DNA of 64,000 nt from Candidatus Poribacteria bacterium (GCA_009841255.1 VXMD01000042.1:1-64000); one strand, 5' to 3'. Positions 49,003 through 58,541 are shown, counted from the stretch's first letter. Notes: generated from the sequence alone by a model not told the origin. Numbers and translations are program-made.

Positions 49003-52000
49003 TTAACTTTATTCCTAATGACCGATCTGTCCAACCCGAAAGAGTGTCAGCGCTTCGCCAATTCATCAAAGACACGCAGCAGTATTTCGCTGAAGAAATG
49101 GAACGTCATGGATTCGGTAGAAAAACCTTCTCTATTAGAACCAATAAAAATGGAGAACCTGCTGTGCATCGCATTGATGGTAAGTTTCCCGATGAACACT
49201 ATTCCAGACCATTTCTTGGTTGGAAAGTCTGGACAGAAGTTCGCGAACACTTTGACGATAGTGATTTGCAGGACATCCTTTTAGTTATAATAGACGGTAA
49301 GGATTTAGGTGGGGAAGCGACTGTCAATTACTACAGTAAAAATAGTGCCAGGGTTGACTGGCGACATTCGCACGTAACACAAGGGGAAGAAGCATATGGA
49401 GGCTTTGCCGTTGTCGCCGGGTCTGATGATTACTTTATCGGTTTAACCGCCCACGAACTTGGACATGCGTTTGGCTTGCTTCATGATTATCGGGAAGGGC
49501 ACGAAGACACTCTTATGGGGGGATCAAAACATCGATTATCAAAATGTGCTGCTGAATGGTTGTCGGTCCACCATTTCTTCAATGCCGAGCCCATAGCTCC
49601 CAATACGCCAGCGGACATTCAACTTCTCTCTACGCGGGCTTATAGTCGCGAAACAATAAGCCTCCGTTTTAAAGTAACAGATCCCGATGGGCTTCATCAT
49701 GCTCAGTTGCTGCTACCCGAACTTAATCCAGATGGTGTCTCGGTCCCCCGTACTATGTTTGACTGTAAACGATTAAACGGCAAGACAAGTACATTTGAAT
49801 CCGCCGTTAGGACGGCAGCACTCATTGACAGAGCCACGCTTCAGATTATTGATGTGAATGGTAACATCACATGGGCGACATTCTCTATCGAGTTAAATTC
49901 AGTGGTATCTGACCAAAACGTCTTAGATATTAACAGCGATGGCGTTGTGAATACCTCGGATTTGACACACATTGCCTCTCAGTTCGGACAACGCGGGCAA
50001 AATCCAGCGGACGTTAACGAAAATAGGATCGTCGATGTCGCGGATCTGCTTTTGGTTGCTGCAAGTTTATCCTCTCTCTCTCAACAGGCAGTTGAGACAC
50101 TTGTTGCTACAGACGTTCAGAAATGGCTAAACGATGCCAAGCAACTTAGTGTTGAAAATGAATTCCAACAGAAAGGAATTGTCTTTCTTGAACACCTTTT
50201 GGCAGAGATAGACCTGTCGTCAAAACCTACAAAGGCAGGAACAGGGGCGCTTAAAGCAGTCTTTGAGGCACATACAGATGTTGTCAACAGTGTTGCGTTC
50301 AGTCTCGACGGACAGACACTTGCCAGCGCAAGTCAGGATAGGACCATTCGATTGTGGGACCCACACACGGCGGAATTCAAAACCCTCCTCATAGGTCATA
50401 CAGATGTTGTCAACAGCGTTGCGTTTAGTCACAACGGGGAAACGCTGGCGAGTGCGAGTCCAGATACAACCATACGATTATGGGATACACGCACCGGTGA
50501 ACACAAAACAACGCTCAGGGCGCATTCAGGATACGGATACATAGGTTTCTATTCCGTTGCGTTCAGTCCGGATGAACAGACACTTGCCGCCGGTGGTAAT
50601 TATAGGGATCCTTCCATTCGGTTGTGGGACATAGATAAAGAAGAAAACATAAGAACACTCACGGGGCATACAGAGCGAATCATGTCAGTGGCATTCAGTC
50701 CCGACGGACAGATACTTGCCAGTGGGAGCGCGGATAACACCGTCAGATTATGGAATCCACACAATGGAAATCTCGTAAGAACGCTTACAGGACATACAGA
50801 CGTGGTTGAGTCGGTTGCGTTCAGTCCCGACGGGCAAACGCTAGCGAGTGCAAGTAGGGACACAACAATTCGCTTGTGGAATCCACACACGGGAGAGAAA
50901 AAGAAAACACTCACCGGGAACACAGATTGGATTAAGATGATAGGGTTTAGTCCAGACGGGGAAAGACTTGCGAGTGGAAGTCTGGATCGTAGAGTTCGGT
51001 TATGGGAGATACAGACCGGTGAATACGTAGATGTTCTCGAGGAGGATGCGCACAGTGTTAGGGCAGTAGCGTTCAGTCCCGACGGACAAACACTTGCCAC
51101 CAGCAGAGCAAATGCAACGGTTCAGCTATGGGATGTCCAAACGCTACTTGAGCAGAATCCCACTTTGGAACCCGGTCTAAACAAAATTACCGGTCCCTGG
51201 CTCTGGATGATTGCCCCGACAGAAATTGGTCAAGGTGGGGCAAATTCCACAGATGTGGATTCCCTCGCTGATGCCAGTGGCGGGAATGTGACGGAAGCGG
51301 AGGTCGCCGCAAACGGTGCCAGAGAAGGTGATGCCGTTGGCAATTATGTATGGACACTTGGTGCGATTTCCCCTACTGGTGGTGGTAATGTTAATAACCT
51401 CGTAAATAAAATCGGCTTGGGTAAAGGCGATGTGGATGACCATTCGTCTTATGCCCTTATTACGCTCGAATCTACCACCGCTCAAACAGATGTAGAAATG
51501 AGAGTCGGGAGTGATGATTCCATCAAAGTTTGGCTCAACGGCGAAGTCGTTCATAACAACCCTATCAATCGAGGCGCGAATGATTTTCAGGACATTTTTA
51601 AGGTTAATCTCGTTGCAGGCGATAATCTTTTGCTCATGAAAGTCAGTGAACGCGACCGGGGTTGGAGCATGTTCGTCGGTATTGATGCGGACGTAAATGC
51701 CGTCTATAAACCCACTTCTGATGCCATAGCCCCCGTAAATGTGGCCGATGTTAATGAGGATGGGAACGTCAACGCAACCGATTTGCTCTTGGTCGTAACT
51801 GCACTTAGCAAAAACGCAACACCTCACCCACGCTCGGATGTCAATGGAGATGGTGCCGTTAACGTAGCGGACTTGCTACTTGTAATTGAGAACTTGGATG
51901 ACCCGGTGAATGCTGCCGCACCTACAAACAAAGAGATAGCTACTTCTCTGGATCCAGCAATGCTGGAGGGGCAACTCAACATCTTACGCGCTGAGAGCGA

Positions 52001-52358
52001 TGGATCTCGTAAATACCAGCAAGCAATCGCTTTTCTCCAAAGTCTTTTAGCGGTAACGCTCCCTGATAAGACGCAGCTCCTCGCAAACTATCCGAATCCG
52101 TTCAACCCGGAGACATGGATACCCTATCAATTGTCGGAACCCGCAGAGGTGACGGTTCACATCTATGCGATAGATGGCAGATTGATTCGGAGGTTGACGT
52201 TAGGGCATCAGCCTGCGGGAGTGTATCAGAGCAAAAGCCGCGCAGTGTATTGGGATGGCAGAAATACGGTAAGCGAACCCGTGGCGAGTGGAATTTATTT
52301 TTTTACACTCACAGCAGGGGACTTCACTGCAACACGGAAAATGTTGATCCGGAAATAG
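48939..52358 (+). CDS. Metzincin-like protease, dockerin, WD40, FlgD-like protein (3' part of frameshifted gene)
   Basis: A frame of up to 1139 residues without its own signal peptide; the GTG at 48939 is probably not a real start. Order: a protease domain (about 18-215) with the metzincin motif HELGHAFGLLHD (H172, E173, H176, H182); a beta domain (to about 325); a dockerin pair (DINSDGVVNTSDL, DVNENRIVDVADLLLV, about 328-375); about eight WD40 repeats (about 435-735); a sandwich domain (about 750-920, DDSIKVWLNGEVVHNN); a second dockerin pair (about 930-990); and a C-terminal FlgD-like/sorting-type domain starting YPNPFNPETWIPYQL. It is likely extracellular when joined to the 48250 frame. 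Confidence 0.75.
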   Translation: MGIQSGGLRVPSITTNPMVRLINFIPNDRSVQPERVSALRQFIKDTQQYFAEEMERHGFGRKTFSIRTNKNGEPAVHRIDGKFPDEHYSRPFLGWKVWTEVREHFDDSDLQDILLVIIDGKDLGGEATVNYYSKNSARVDWRHSHVTQGEEAYGGFAVVAGSDDYFIGLTAHELGHAFGLLHDYREGHEDTLMGGSKHRLSKCAAEWLSVHHFFNAEPIAPNTPADIQLLSTRAYSRETISLRFKVTDPDGLHHAQLLLPELNPDGVSVPRTMFDCKRLNGKTSTFESAVRTAALIDRATLQIIDVNGNITWATFSIELNSVVSDQNVLDINSDGVVNTSDLTHIASQFGQRGQNPADVNENRIVDVADLLLVAASLSSLSQQAVETLVATDVQKWLNDAKQLSVENEFQQKGIVFLEHLLAEIDLSSKPTKAGTGALKAVFEAHTDVVNSVAFSLDGQTLASASQDRTIRLWDPHTAEFKTLLIGHTDVVNSVAFSHNGETLASASPDTTIRLWDTRTGEHKTTLRAHSGYGYIGFYSVAFSPDEQTLAAGGNYRDPSIRLWDIDKEENIRTLTGHTERIMSVAFSPDGQILASGSADNTVRLWNPHNGNLVRTLTGHTDVVESVAFSPDGQTLASASRDTTIRLWNPHTGEKKKTLTGNTDWIKMIGFSPDGERLASGSLDRRVRLWEIQTGEYVDVLEEDAHSVRAVAFSPDGQTLATSRANATVQLWDVQTLLEQNPTLEPGLNKITGPWLWMIAPTEIGQGGANSTDVDSLADASGGNVTEAEVAANGAREGDAVGNYVWTLGAISPTGGGNVNNLVNKIGLGKGDVDDHSSYALITLESTTAQTDVEMRVGSDDSIKVWLNGEVVHNNPINRGANDFQDIFKVNLVAGDNLLLMKVSERDRGWSMFVGIDADVNAVYKPTSDAIAPVNVADVNEDGNVNATDLLLVVTALSKNATPHPRSDVNGDGAVNVADLLLVIENLDDPVNAAAPTNKEIATSLDPAMLEGQLNILRAESDGSRKYQQAIAFLQSLLAVTLPDKTQLLANYPNPFNPETWIPYQLSEPAEVTVHIYAIDGRLIRRLTLGHQPAGVYQSKSRAVYWDGRNTVSEPVASGIYFFTLTAGDFTATRKMLIRK

Positions 52359-52440
52359 TATCAAATGACCATAGGATAGTTGGGATGCTGATGTTTATTG
52401 GTGTCCCAGCGATCTTTTCTGAGCGGATTCAGCAGTATAA

Positions 52441-52675
52441 CCGTAGGTTGGGTTGAACGGATAGACACGCAAAAACACCACGACTTTCCAGTAGTGCTAC
52501 CCCAACATAACCTGAAATACCAGAGAACGAGTGAAACCCAACGCTTTATCACATGCACCTCGATGGGGATGTTGGGTTTCGCTATACCAACTTCCAAGAA
52601 CAGCGGATTGAAAAGCAACATTCTCGGTATAAACGATAGGTCTTTGATGCTTTCACCACTCAACCCAACCTACGG
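52441..52675. mobile_element. MITE-like element with 16-bp perfect terminal inverted repeats
   Basis: CCGTAGGTTGGGTTGA (52441-52456) and its exact complement (52660-52675) bound a 235-nt non-coding element. Inside, GAAACCCAAC and GTTGGGTTTC form a second inverted pair (about 52531-52580). No coding capacity and no clear target duplication were seen. It fills most of the spacer between two convergent genes and could also act as a terminator structure. Confidence 0.6.
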
Positions 52676-52759
52676 GAACTTTAGGGAAGATGGTTGAGAA
52701 CAATCAACTCAAACAAGATCGGATGTCAAGCAATTTTCGCATTCTTTTCGTAAGAGGTC

Positions 52760-54754
52760 TTACCAACTCAGATAGACGACACGGAAATCGAAAATCAGTC
52801 CCAGAATGCTAATAATAGAGGCAACGATTACATCCCCGATAACCAAGCTGATGAAAAAGGGAATCGAACGTCTATATAAGCGAACACCGCCTGTTGAAAG
52901 TAAAATCCGTTTGATTATCCAACTGATGAGGAGCGGAAACCAGAGTCCGGTAAAGGTCCACCAACTTGAAACGACGTAACCGACGGGGTGTAGGGGCCAC
53001 TGAACGAATCGCCATCGCAGGAGCAAAAGGCTGACGGCAAACGCAAATCCACCCGTGGTATAGAGCATACCGCTGACACTCGTTTCGCTCGGATTATAGA
53101 GCCATCCTGCGAGTCTGTTGAACGCGGCGCGGGCGTACCAGGAACGCGCTTGTTCTAAACCGACTTGGTAGGAGAGATGTAGATGTCCCCAAGCGGCGGA
53201 GAGCGCGCCTACAAAAATAGCGATCGCTAATACCCACAGCAGGTGGGTCGGGTTGAAACGGGTTTGATGTGCGAGTTTCAGTCCCTCCAATTGGTGCGGC
53301 ATCGGGTGCGCCCGATAGGAGAGGTGGTTCAGCCAGAAAAAGAGCGACATCACCGAGAGATTCCGATTCCCGATGCGTCGTGTGCCTAAGGCGTCTGTCA
53401 GGAGCAAGTCCGGACCGGCGTTGTAAAGGTCGTGTGCGGGGGGTCCCAATTCGGCGCGGATACGGGTGATTGTCACCGACATGGCGAAATAGAGAACGAA
53501 AAATAGACCCGCAAACCAGAGCGACATGCCTGCCTTGAGGCAAAACCCCATAATCAAGATGAATCCAACGAGTACCCCGATTCCAGCAGTTCTGTAGCCT
53601 AACGCTTCGCCTTCATCATTCGTAGGCGCAGGGTTTCCCTGCCTGCGCGGACGAGGGGACCTTGGGGAAACACCCAAGCAAAAACCCCCTACGAAAATCG
53701 TCTGCAGCACTACCTTGACGTGTGCGCGTCCCATCCACAAGGTCCAGAGAAAGAGTGCGATCCATACACCCCGAATTTGTGCCATCTCTCGCGGGAATCC
53801 GATAGCGCCTCGCCAACCGAACATCTCGCCGACGATCCGTTGGAAGTGCCAAAACAGATGAAAGAACCAGCAGGAGAACCCCAAATCCAGCGGAATCAGG
53901 AAGCCTACGCCAATCGCAAACGGGAAGAAACTGATACGGAAACCCGGGTTGTTCATCGCGCTCCACGGCTTATCGGGGAGTCGAAATCCGCGATATAACG
54001 GAATTGTAGGGAAAGCAGGATCGATTTGGTGTAAACTATAGAGGAGGTTCAGGACAGCGGCGATGCATAAGCCGACAACCATCATCCGTTTATTAAAAAA
54101 TAGATGAGACGTCGTTCGCATGGAATTTCCTACATTTGAAGCTGCGCGTGTGATCTCGTAAGGGAGTTGGGCGATCGGATAGGTGAGTCGTTCATGTTCC
54201 TGCCACTGCTTGCGTAAAAGCACGTTGAGACAGAGCATTGTCACCCCGATGACCAGGCAGAAACCTACCCATATCAGGGTCGGCAGCAACCATGCCTCTA
54301 TGTTTGTCTGAAGATAGAATGTGGATTCGCCTTTGTAGAAGCCTTGCAGAACCTCTTGTTTTCCGACGACAAGCCATTCGGGGAGGTGTTGATGGAAGAG
54401 TTGTGCCCATTCGTTTTCGGTTGTTGCGTACCAGAAACCGTTACCCATCAACGGCACCAAAACTTGTAGCATATCACGTCCTGCGAAAACGGAGGCTTGG
54501 CATAGCATCGCATAGATGGTTAGCAACTCGCTCTGTGTAAACGCCAAGGTTGGACGTAAACGCCGCAGGACCGCACTGAACCCGATAAGGACAAGCAAGG
54601 TGAATAGGACGTTAAACAGTAATGCTAAACTCGTGGGTCGGTTGGAGTCCCAGATATAACTGAGATGTAGAACCCAGTAGCTATTAAAGGGGATGAGAAG
54701 GATACCGATCAGCGTTGCGCGTAGCGTAATAGGACTTTTTGAAGGGTGTTTCAT
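52760..54754 (-). CDS. DUF6785/OPT-like multi-pass membrane protein
   Basis: A 664-residue protein with about 12-14 hydrophobic helices. The loop EHERLTYPIAQLPYEI and the region VTITRIRAELGPPAHDLYNAGPD are typical of the DUF6784/DUF6785 group often found in Planctomycetes-like genomes and distantly related to OPT transporters. The stretch RSPRPRRQGNPAPTNDEGEA in the middle is encoded by a repeat-like, GC-rich segment and probably forms a cytoplasmic loop. It is divergent from the small protein at 54773 with only 18 nt between starts. Function unknown. Confidence 0.65.
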   Translation of the reverse strand: MKHPSKSPITLRATLIGILLIPFNSYWVLHLSYIWDSNRPTSLALLFNVLFTLLVLIGFSAVLRRLRPTLAFTQSELLTIYAMLCQASVFAGRDMLQVLVPLMGNGFWYATTENEWAQLFHQHLPEWLVVGKQEVLQGFYKGESTFYLQTNIEAWLLPTLIWVGFCLVIGVTMLCLNVLLRKQWQEHERLTYPIAQLPYEITRAASNVGNSMRTTSHLFFNKRMMVVGLCIAAVLNLLYSLHQIDPAFPTIPLYRGFRLPDKPWSAMNNPGFRISFFPFAIGVGFLIPLDLGFSCWFFHLFWHFQRIVGEMFGWRGAIGFPREMAQIRGVWIALFLWTLWMGRAHVKVVLQTIFVGGFCLGVSPRSPRPRRQGNPAPTNDEGEALGYRTAGIGVLVGFILIMGFCLKAGMSLWFAGLFFVLYFAMSVTITRIRAELGPPAHDLYNAGPDLLLTDALGTRRIGNRNLSVMSLFFWLNHLSYRAHPMPHQLEGLKLAHQTRFNPTHLLWVLAIAIFVGALSAAWGHLHLSYQVGLEQARSWYARAAFNRLAGWLYNPSETSVSGMLYTTGGFAFAVSLLLLRWRFVQWPLHPVGYVVSSWWTFTGLWFPLLISWIIKRILLSTGGVRLYRRSIPFFISLVIGDVIVASIISILGLIFDFRVVYLSW

Positions 54755-54772
54755 GGGAGGAGATAAGAAGAA

Positions 54773-54994
54773 ATGGTAATGATGGCGGTATTCGGTTTCG
54801 TTGTTGTTGTTATGATAGGTGGTGGCGTGTTGCTCGCACGGCTGGCAACGGTTGCTAAATCCAAAAAGTCGTGGCTATGGGGATTTTTCATTCTCATTGT
54901 GCTTATCTGTATTCCACTTTTTCTGTTAGGTCTCGGTGTATGGTTTCTCCACTTCAGTGGGATATCGGCCGGACGTTTTACGCCATTCGGTTAA
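54773..54994 (+). CDS. Small two-helix membrane protein
   Basis: A 73-residue protein with GGAGGAG upstream of ATG 54773. Two hydrophobic helices (AVFGFVVVVMIGGGVLLARLA and GFFILIVLICIPLFLLGLGVWFL) flank a short basic loop (KSKKSW), giving a positive-inside hairpin. No family recognised. The good ribosome site and clean helix pattern support it as real. Confidence 0.5.
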   Translation: MVMMAVFGFVVVVMIGGGVLLARLATVAKSKKSWLWGFFILIVLICIPLFLLGLGVWFLHFSGISAGRFTPFG

Positions 54995-54999
54995 AGTCT

Positions 55000-55167
55000 G
55001 GACTATGATGGACTATGATGGACTATGATTATTATGATTTACTATGATGGACTATGATTTACTGTGATTTACTGTGATTTACTGTGATGGACTATGATTT
55101 ACTATGATGGACTATGATTTACTGTGATGGACTATGATTATTATGATGGACTATGATTATTATGATT
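55000..55167 (+). repeat. 10-bp minisatellite ACTATGATNN, about 17 units
   Basis: Units GGACTATGAT, TTACTATGAT and TTACTGTGAT (10 bp) alternate with a 9-bp TATTATGAT variant over about 165 nt. Variant units are mixed, suggesting repeated slippage or gene-conversion-like events. It follows the small membrane protein gene and has no open frame. Confidence 0.85.
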
Positions 55168-55221
55168 GAAGGGACAACACATCACGGCAAACTAATCCGA
55201 ATTATGGTGAATCATAAAAAA

Positions 55222-55917
55222 TTACAGTTCGGTATCTTCTTCGGTAAGTGTTTGTTGGTCAGTCGAGGTCTTGCCTGAGAGATAGAGAAACCATAAAGTG
55301 AGTCCAATGGCGATGATAATCCATAGAATCCCCCAAACCTCAGTCGGAATACCTGTTACCTCTGAGAGCATTCGGGCATCCGAACGGAGGTTGGATCTGT
55401 CCAAGACATCGCTTTTAATGTCGAGAATCGCGTAGAGGCAACTCGTTACGCCGATAATACGGAGAATCCAATCGTTGACTGCCTCTGGGAGATAGAAACC
55501 GATGGCGATCAGTGCGACGCCAAAGCCGATACCGAACAGATACGTGAATGTGCTCTCGCCAAAGCCGATGGAGATAGCCACCATACCGATGCCGATCAGG
55601 ATACTAATCGCTTTATCGAAACGGGTTCTCGCTGCCAAGAGTAAGATGAGTCCGCCCCATAGCAGACTCCCGAGGTAACCCGCGGTCAACGTCCAGAACC
55701 GAGAGCCTCCTTGTGTCAAGGCGTGTCCTCCCTGCTGTGGGTTAATCTGAATCTCTACGATACGCCCTCCCGTCGCAATCGCCGCAAGTCCGTGGCTCAC
55801 CTCATGCATAAAGACGACAAAGATTTTCAGTGGATACACAAACAATGTATTCCATAGAAAGACGATACCGATGAAAATCAGGAGCAACGCAATGTAACGT
55901 TTAAAAATTGATACCAT
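55222..55917 (-). CDS. M50B-like intramembrane metallopeptidase
   Basis: A 231-residue membrane protein with HEVSH (H38, E39, H42) within an early helix, as in the peptidase M50B-like family. The downstream GGRIVEIQINPQQGGHALTQGG resembles the family's beta-hairpin. About six helices follow. These proteins may cleave membrane substrates, but many have no known activity. RBS from repeat copy I. Confidence 0.8.
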   Translation of the reverse strand: MVSIFKRYIALLLIFIGIVFLWNTLFVYPLKIFVVFMHEVSHGLAAIATGGRIVEIQINPQQGGHALTQGGSRFWTLTAGYLGSLLWGGLILLLAARTRFDKAISILIGIGMVAISIGFGESTFTYLFGIGFGVALIAIGFYLPEAVNDWILRIIGVTSCLYAILDIKSDVLDRSNLRSDARMLSEVTGIPTEVWGILWIIIAIGLTLWFLYLSGKTSTDQQTLTEEDTEL

Positions 55918-56050
55918 GTTTTAATTTTTCCTTGCGGAGAAACAACGTGGGTTAGAATTATCGGCTGCCTTTCTTATACCTGAAGAACCCCCAAGCAAAA
56001 ACCCTTCCATTTCATTACAGGCTATAGGTTTTGAGGTTATCTTAAGAGGA
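55918..56050 (-). repeat. RBS-bearing mosaic repeat, copy I
   Basis: On the minus strand, ATAGCCTGTAATGAAATGGAAGGG is followed, after an inserted AAGCAAAAACCC-type segment, by CCGCAAGG (55937-55930), 12 nt before the ATG of the M50B gene. Confidence 0.65.
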
Positions 56051-56183
56051 ACCCTGTGTTATTGGAAGGCAGGGCAGAAACCCAATAGTTAAAAATCCTT
56101 GCTTTTTGGGATGAAATTTGATACAGTATACCATAAGATGTTCAAAATATACAATCCTAACAACCGACAACCGATAAAAAAAA

Positions 56184-57305
56184 ATGAATACATTCGGTCA
56201 TCTTTTTCGGATTACGACTTGGGGCGAATCGCACGGTGGCGCCGTCGGCGTTGTCGTTGATGGGTGTCCACCGCAAATCGCTTTGGATATATCCACAATA
56301 CAATTTGAACTGGATCGGCGGAGACCGGGACAGAGCCATCTCACGACACCGCGTCAGGAGAGCGATGTCGTTGAAATACTTTCGGGTGTCTTTGAAGGGA
56401 AGACACTCGGAACACCTATCTCCATGCTGGTGTGGAATAAGGACGCCCGTCCGTCAGCCTACGAGCACCTGAAAGACCTTTACAGACCCTCGCACGCCGA
56501 TTTTACATATCAACAGAAATACGGTATCCGAAACTGGCAAGGTGGCGGTAGAGCGAGTGCACGGGAAACCATCGGACGCGTCGCCGCGGGAGCAATTGCG
56601 AAGCAGGTCTTGCGTGAGATGTCCGGCACCGAAACGCTTGCGTATGTCAAACAGATTCATACGTTGGAAGCCGAAGTGGATGCAGACAGGGTGACGCTTG
56701 AGGAGATAGAAGCGAGTCCTGTCCGGTGTCCGGATCCGATTGTGGGTCCGAAGATGGCGGAACGCATTGATCAGGCACGACGCGATCTTGACTCTCTTGG
56801 GGGTATCATTGAATCGGTTGCGCGGAATGTGCCTGTGGGGCTCGGTGAACCGGTATTCGACAAACTCAAGGCGGATTTGGCGAAGGCGATGATGTCTCTC
56901 CCGGCGACGATGGGGTTCCAAATCGGTTCCGGCTTTGACGGCATTACGATGATGGGGTCTGAACATAACGATCCGTTTTATCTCGAAAAGGAAGACGAGC
57001 CGGCACGCATTCGGACGCGCACGAACAATTCCGGGGGCACACAGGGCGGTATTTCAAACGGCGAAAATATTCTGTTCCAGGTCGCTTTTAAGCCGACAGC
57101 AACAATCGGGAAACCACAACAGACTGTTGATGTGCAGGGGAATGAGGTGACGTTAGAGGCAAGCGGACGACACGATCCGTGTGTGTTAGTGCGAGCCCCC
57201 GCGATTGTTGAAGCAATGGCGGCACTCGTCCTCACGGATCATCTCCTCCGCCAGCGCGCTCGAAGTTCACGCGATCATGATTATCATAATGACGTGCCTC
57301 TGTAA
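56184..57305 (+). CDS. aroC: Chorismate synthase
   Basis: A 373-residue shikimate-pathway enzyme converting 5-enolpyruvylshikimate-3-phosphate to chorismate with reduced FMN. Diagnostic motifs are complete: [27 protein letters not shown] at the start, [38 protein letters not shown], and [18 protein letters not shown] followed by KPTATI. Length is normal. No other shikimate gene is adjacent. Confidence 0.96.
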   Translation: MNTFGHLFRITTWGESHGGAVGVVVDGCPPQIALDISTIQFELDRRRPGQSHLTTPRQESDVVEILSGVFEGKTLGTPISMLVWNKDARPSAYEHLKDLYRPSHADFTYQQKYGIRNWQGGGRASARETIGRVAAGAIAKQVLREMSGTETLAYVKQIHTLEAEVDADRVTLEEIEASPVRCPDPIVGPKMAERIDQARRDLDSLGGIIESVARNVPVGLGEPVFDKLKADLAKAMMSLPATMGFQIGSGFDGITMMGSEHNDPFYLEKEDEPARIRTRTNNSGGTQGGISNGENILFQVAFKPTATIGKPQQTVDVQGNEVTLEASGRHDPCVLVRAPAIVEAMAALVLTDHLLRQRARSSRDHDYHNDVPL

Positions 57306-57353
57306 TCATCGTGATGGCGTGCCTTCGCAAAAATTCTAATTGGAATGCAACAC

Positions 57354-57836
57354 ATGGCTACAGAACCGGACCTTAAAGGAATAGCGCCTGACGAAACCTT
57401 GGAAACCTGCGCTCGACAGATAATCGTGCGTTACTTTCAGGAGATGATGTCCTACAAAGCGGGTGCCAAAGAGGGGATTGATATAGCGTTTGTCCACGAT
57501 ATGCGAGTCACGGCGCGTCGCTTGCGAGCCGTAATGGACAATTTCGCTGACTGTTTTCCAAAGCAGTCGTTCAAAAGACATTACAAACAGATAAAGGCGA
57601 TAACCCAAACGATGGGTGCTGTGCGAGATCTGGATGTCCTCATCGCTCGTTTTCAGAACGAATTGGCGAATCTGACGGTAGTGGAGCAGGCAGACATCCG
57701 AGGGTTAATTGAACACCTACAGCGGAAACGGAAGGAAGCACGGGAACCGATGCTGACACTCTTTGAGGAACTCGAGGAAACCGGTTTTGAGACCGAGTTT
57801 TTGAAATTTTTTAATTATTCGCAAGGCGTTAGATGA
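57354..57836 (+). CDS. CHAD domain, N-terminal half
   Basis: A 160-residue helical protein with the first CHAD repeat: FVHDMRVTARRLRAVMDNF and MGAVRDLDVLIARF. ATG 57354 is preferred over 57345, which has no ribosome site. CHAD domains (usually 250-300 residues, two repeats) bind polyphosphate. The second repeat is missing here and is found in the next gene (58023-58541), so this is apparently half of a gene. Its last codons (FNYSQGVR) derive from a TTAATTATTCGCAAGGCG sequence like the repeat end. Confidence 0.75.
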   Translation: MATEPDLKGIAPDETLETCARQIIVRYFQEMMSYKAGAKEGIDIAFVHDMRVTARRLRAVMDNFADCFPKQSFKRHYKQIKAITQTMGAVRDLDVLIARFQNELANLTVVEQADIRGLIEHLQRKRKEAREPMLTLFEELEETGFETEFLKFFNYSQGVR

Positions 57837-58022
57837 AGTCTAATCTTCATTGAAGATTTTTTCTTATATCCGCCTGCGCCGTTGTTGCAGGCTACCGCCT
57901 TCGGTTACAGCATGAAGAATAAAGTTAAATAGTGAGCCCGTAATGAAATGGAGGGCGGGTATACGGAGAGGCACTTAAAGGTCTCCAACCCACTTCATCG
58001 ACCCGCAAGGAAAGATTAAAGA
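57837..58022 (+). repeat. RBS-bearing mosaic repeat, copy J, between CHAD halves
   Basis: Modules TTATATCCGCCTGCGCCG and TTGCAGGCTA (57869-57895), GCCCGTAATGAAATGGAGGGC (57937-57957) and CCGCAAGG (58003-58010) are followed by a 12-nt spacer and the ATG of the second CHAD half. Confidence 0.7.
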
Positions 58023-58541
58023 ATGGCGAAAGCGCGTAAAATTACCGGCGTTGCACCGCTGCAGAGTTATCACGACAACGCACGTATCATTCTGCCACAA
58101 AGACTTGAAGAGGTTTATACGTGGGAACCGTTCATTCGGGATGAGACGAGGCGTGCGGAACTCCACAATATGCGTATTTCCATTAAACGCCTCCGATATA
58201 CAATGGAACTTTTTCGTGTGGCGTATGGAGCGCCGACGCCTAACAGCCAATACGCTGAATTTCTCGCGGTGATCGTTGATTTACAAGAGATACTCGGCGA
58301 TGTCCATGACGCTGATGTCGTCTTGGAAGTTTTAGCCGATTATCCGTCTCAATCGGGAAACCGAGGCACACAAATGGATGCCCCTCCGGGTGTTGCTACG
58401 CTCATCGCTCAGACAAAGGAAACCCGCAAGGCGGATTATGAAACGTTTTTAGGAAAGTGGGACCAACTCGCCGTCGCAGGTTTCAAGCAGAAATTGTTAT
58501 CATTTTTAACTGATCAGCCCTCGTTCATCGTTCCACGATGA
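58023..58541 (+). CDS. CHAD domain, C-terminal half
   Basis: A 172-residue helical protein containing the second CHAD repeat: ELHNMRISIKRLRYTMELF and LQEILGDVHDADVVLEVL. The preceding segment (IILPQRLEEVYTW) is the inter-repeat helix of a normal CHAD domain. Together with the 57354-57836 product it would make one complete domain. Its ribosome site and start codon spacing come from repeat copy J. The two halves could still assemble as a heterodimer. Confidence 0.75.
   Translation: MAKARKITGVAPLQSYHDNARIILPQRLEEVYTWEPFIRDETRRAELHNMRISIKRLRYTMELFRVAYGAPTPNSQYAEFLAVIVDLQEILGDVHDADVVLEVLADYPSQSGNRGTQMDAPPGVATLIAQTKETRKADYETFLGKWDQLAVAGFKQKLLSFLTDQPSFIVPR

Noticed and set aside
53094-53543. 149-codon minus-strand open frame inside the DUF6785 gene
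   Set aside because: It is rich in arginine and proline, lacks a ribosome site and lies entirely inside a well-supported membrane-protein gene in another frame.
55000-55167. CRISPR array
   Set aside because: Units are 10 bp, contiguous and without unique spacers, so it is a minisatellite.
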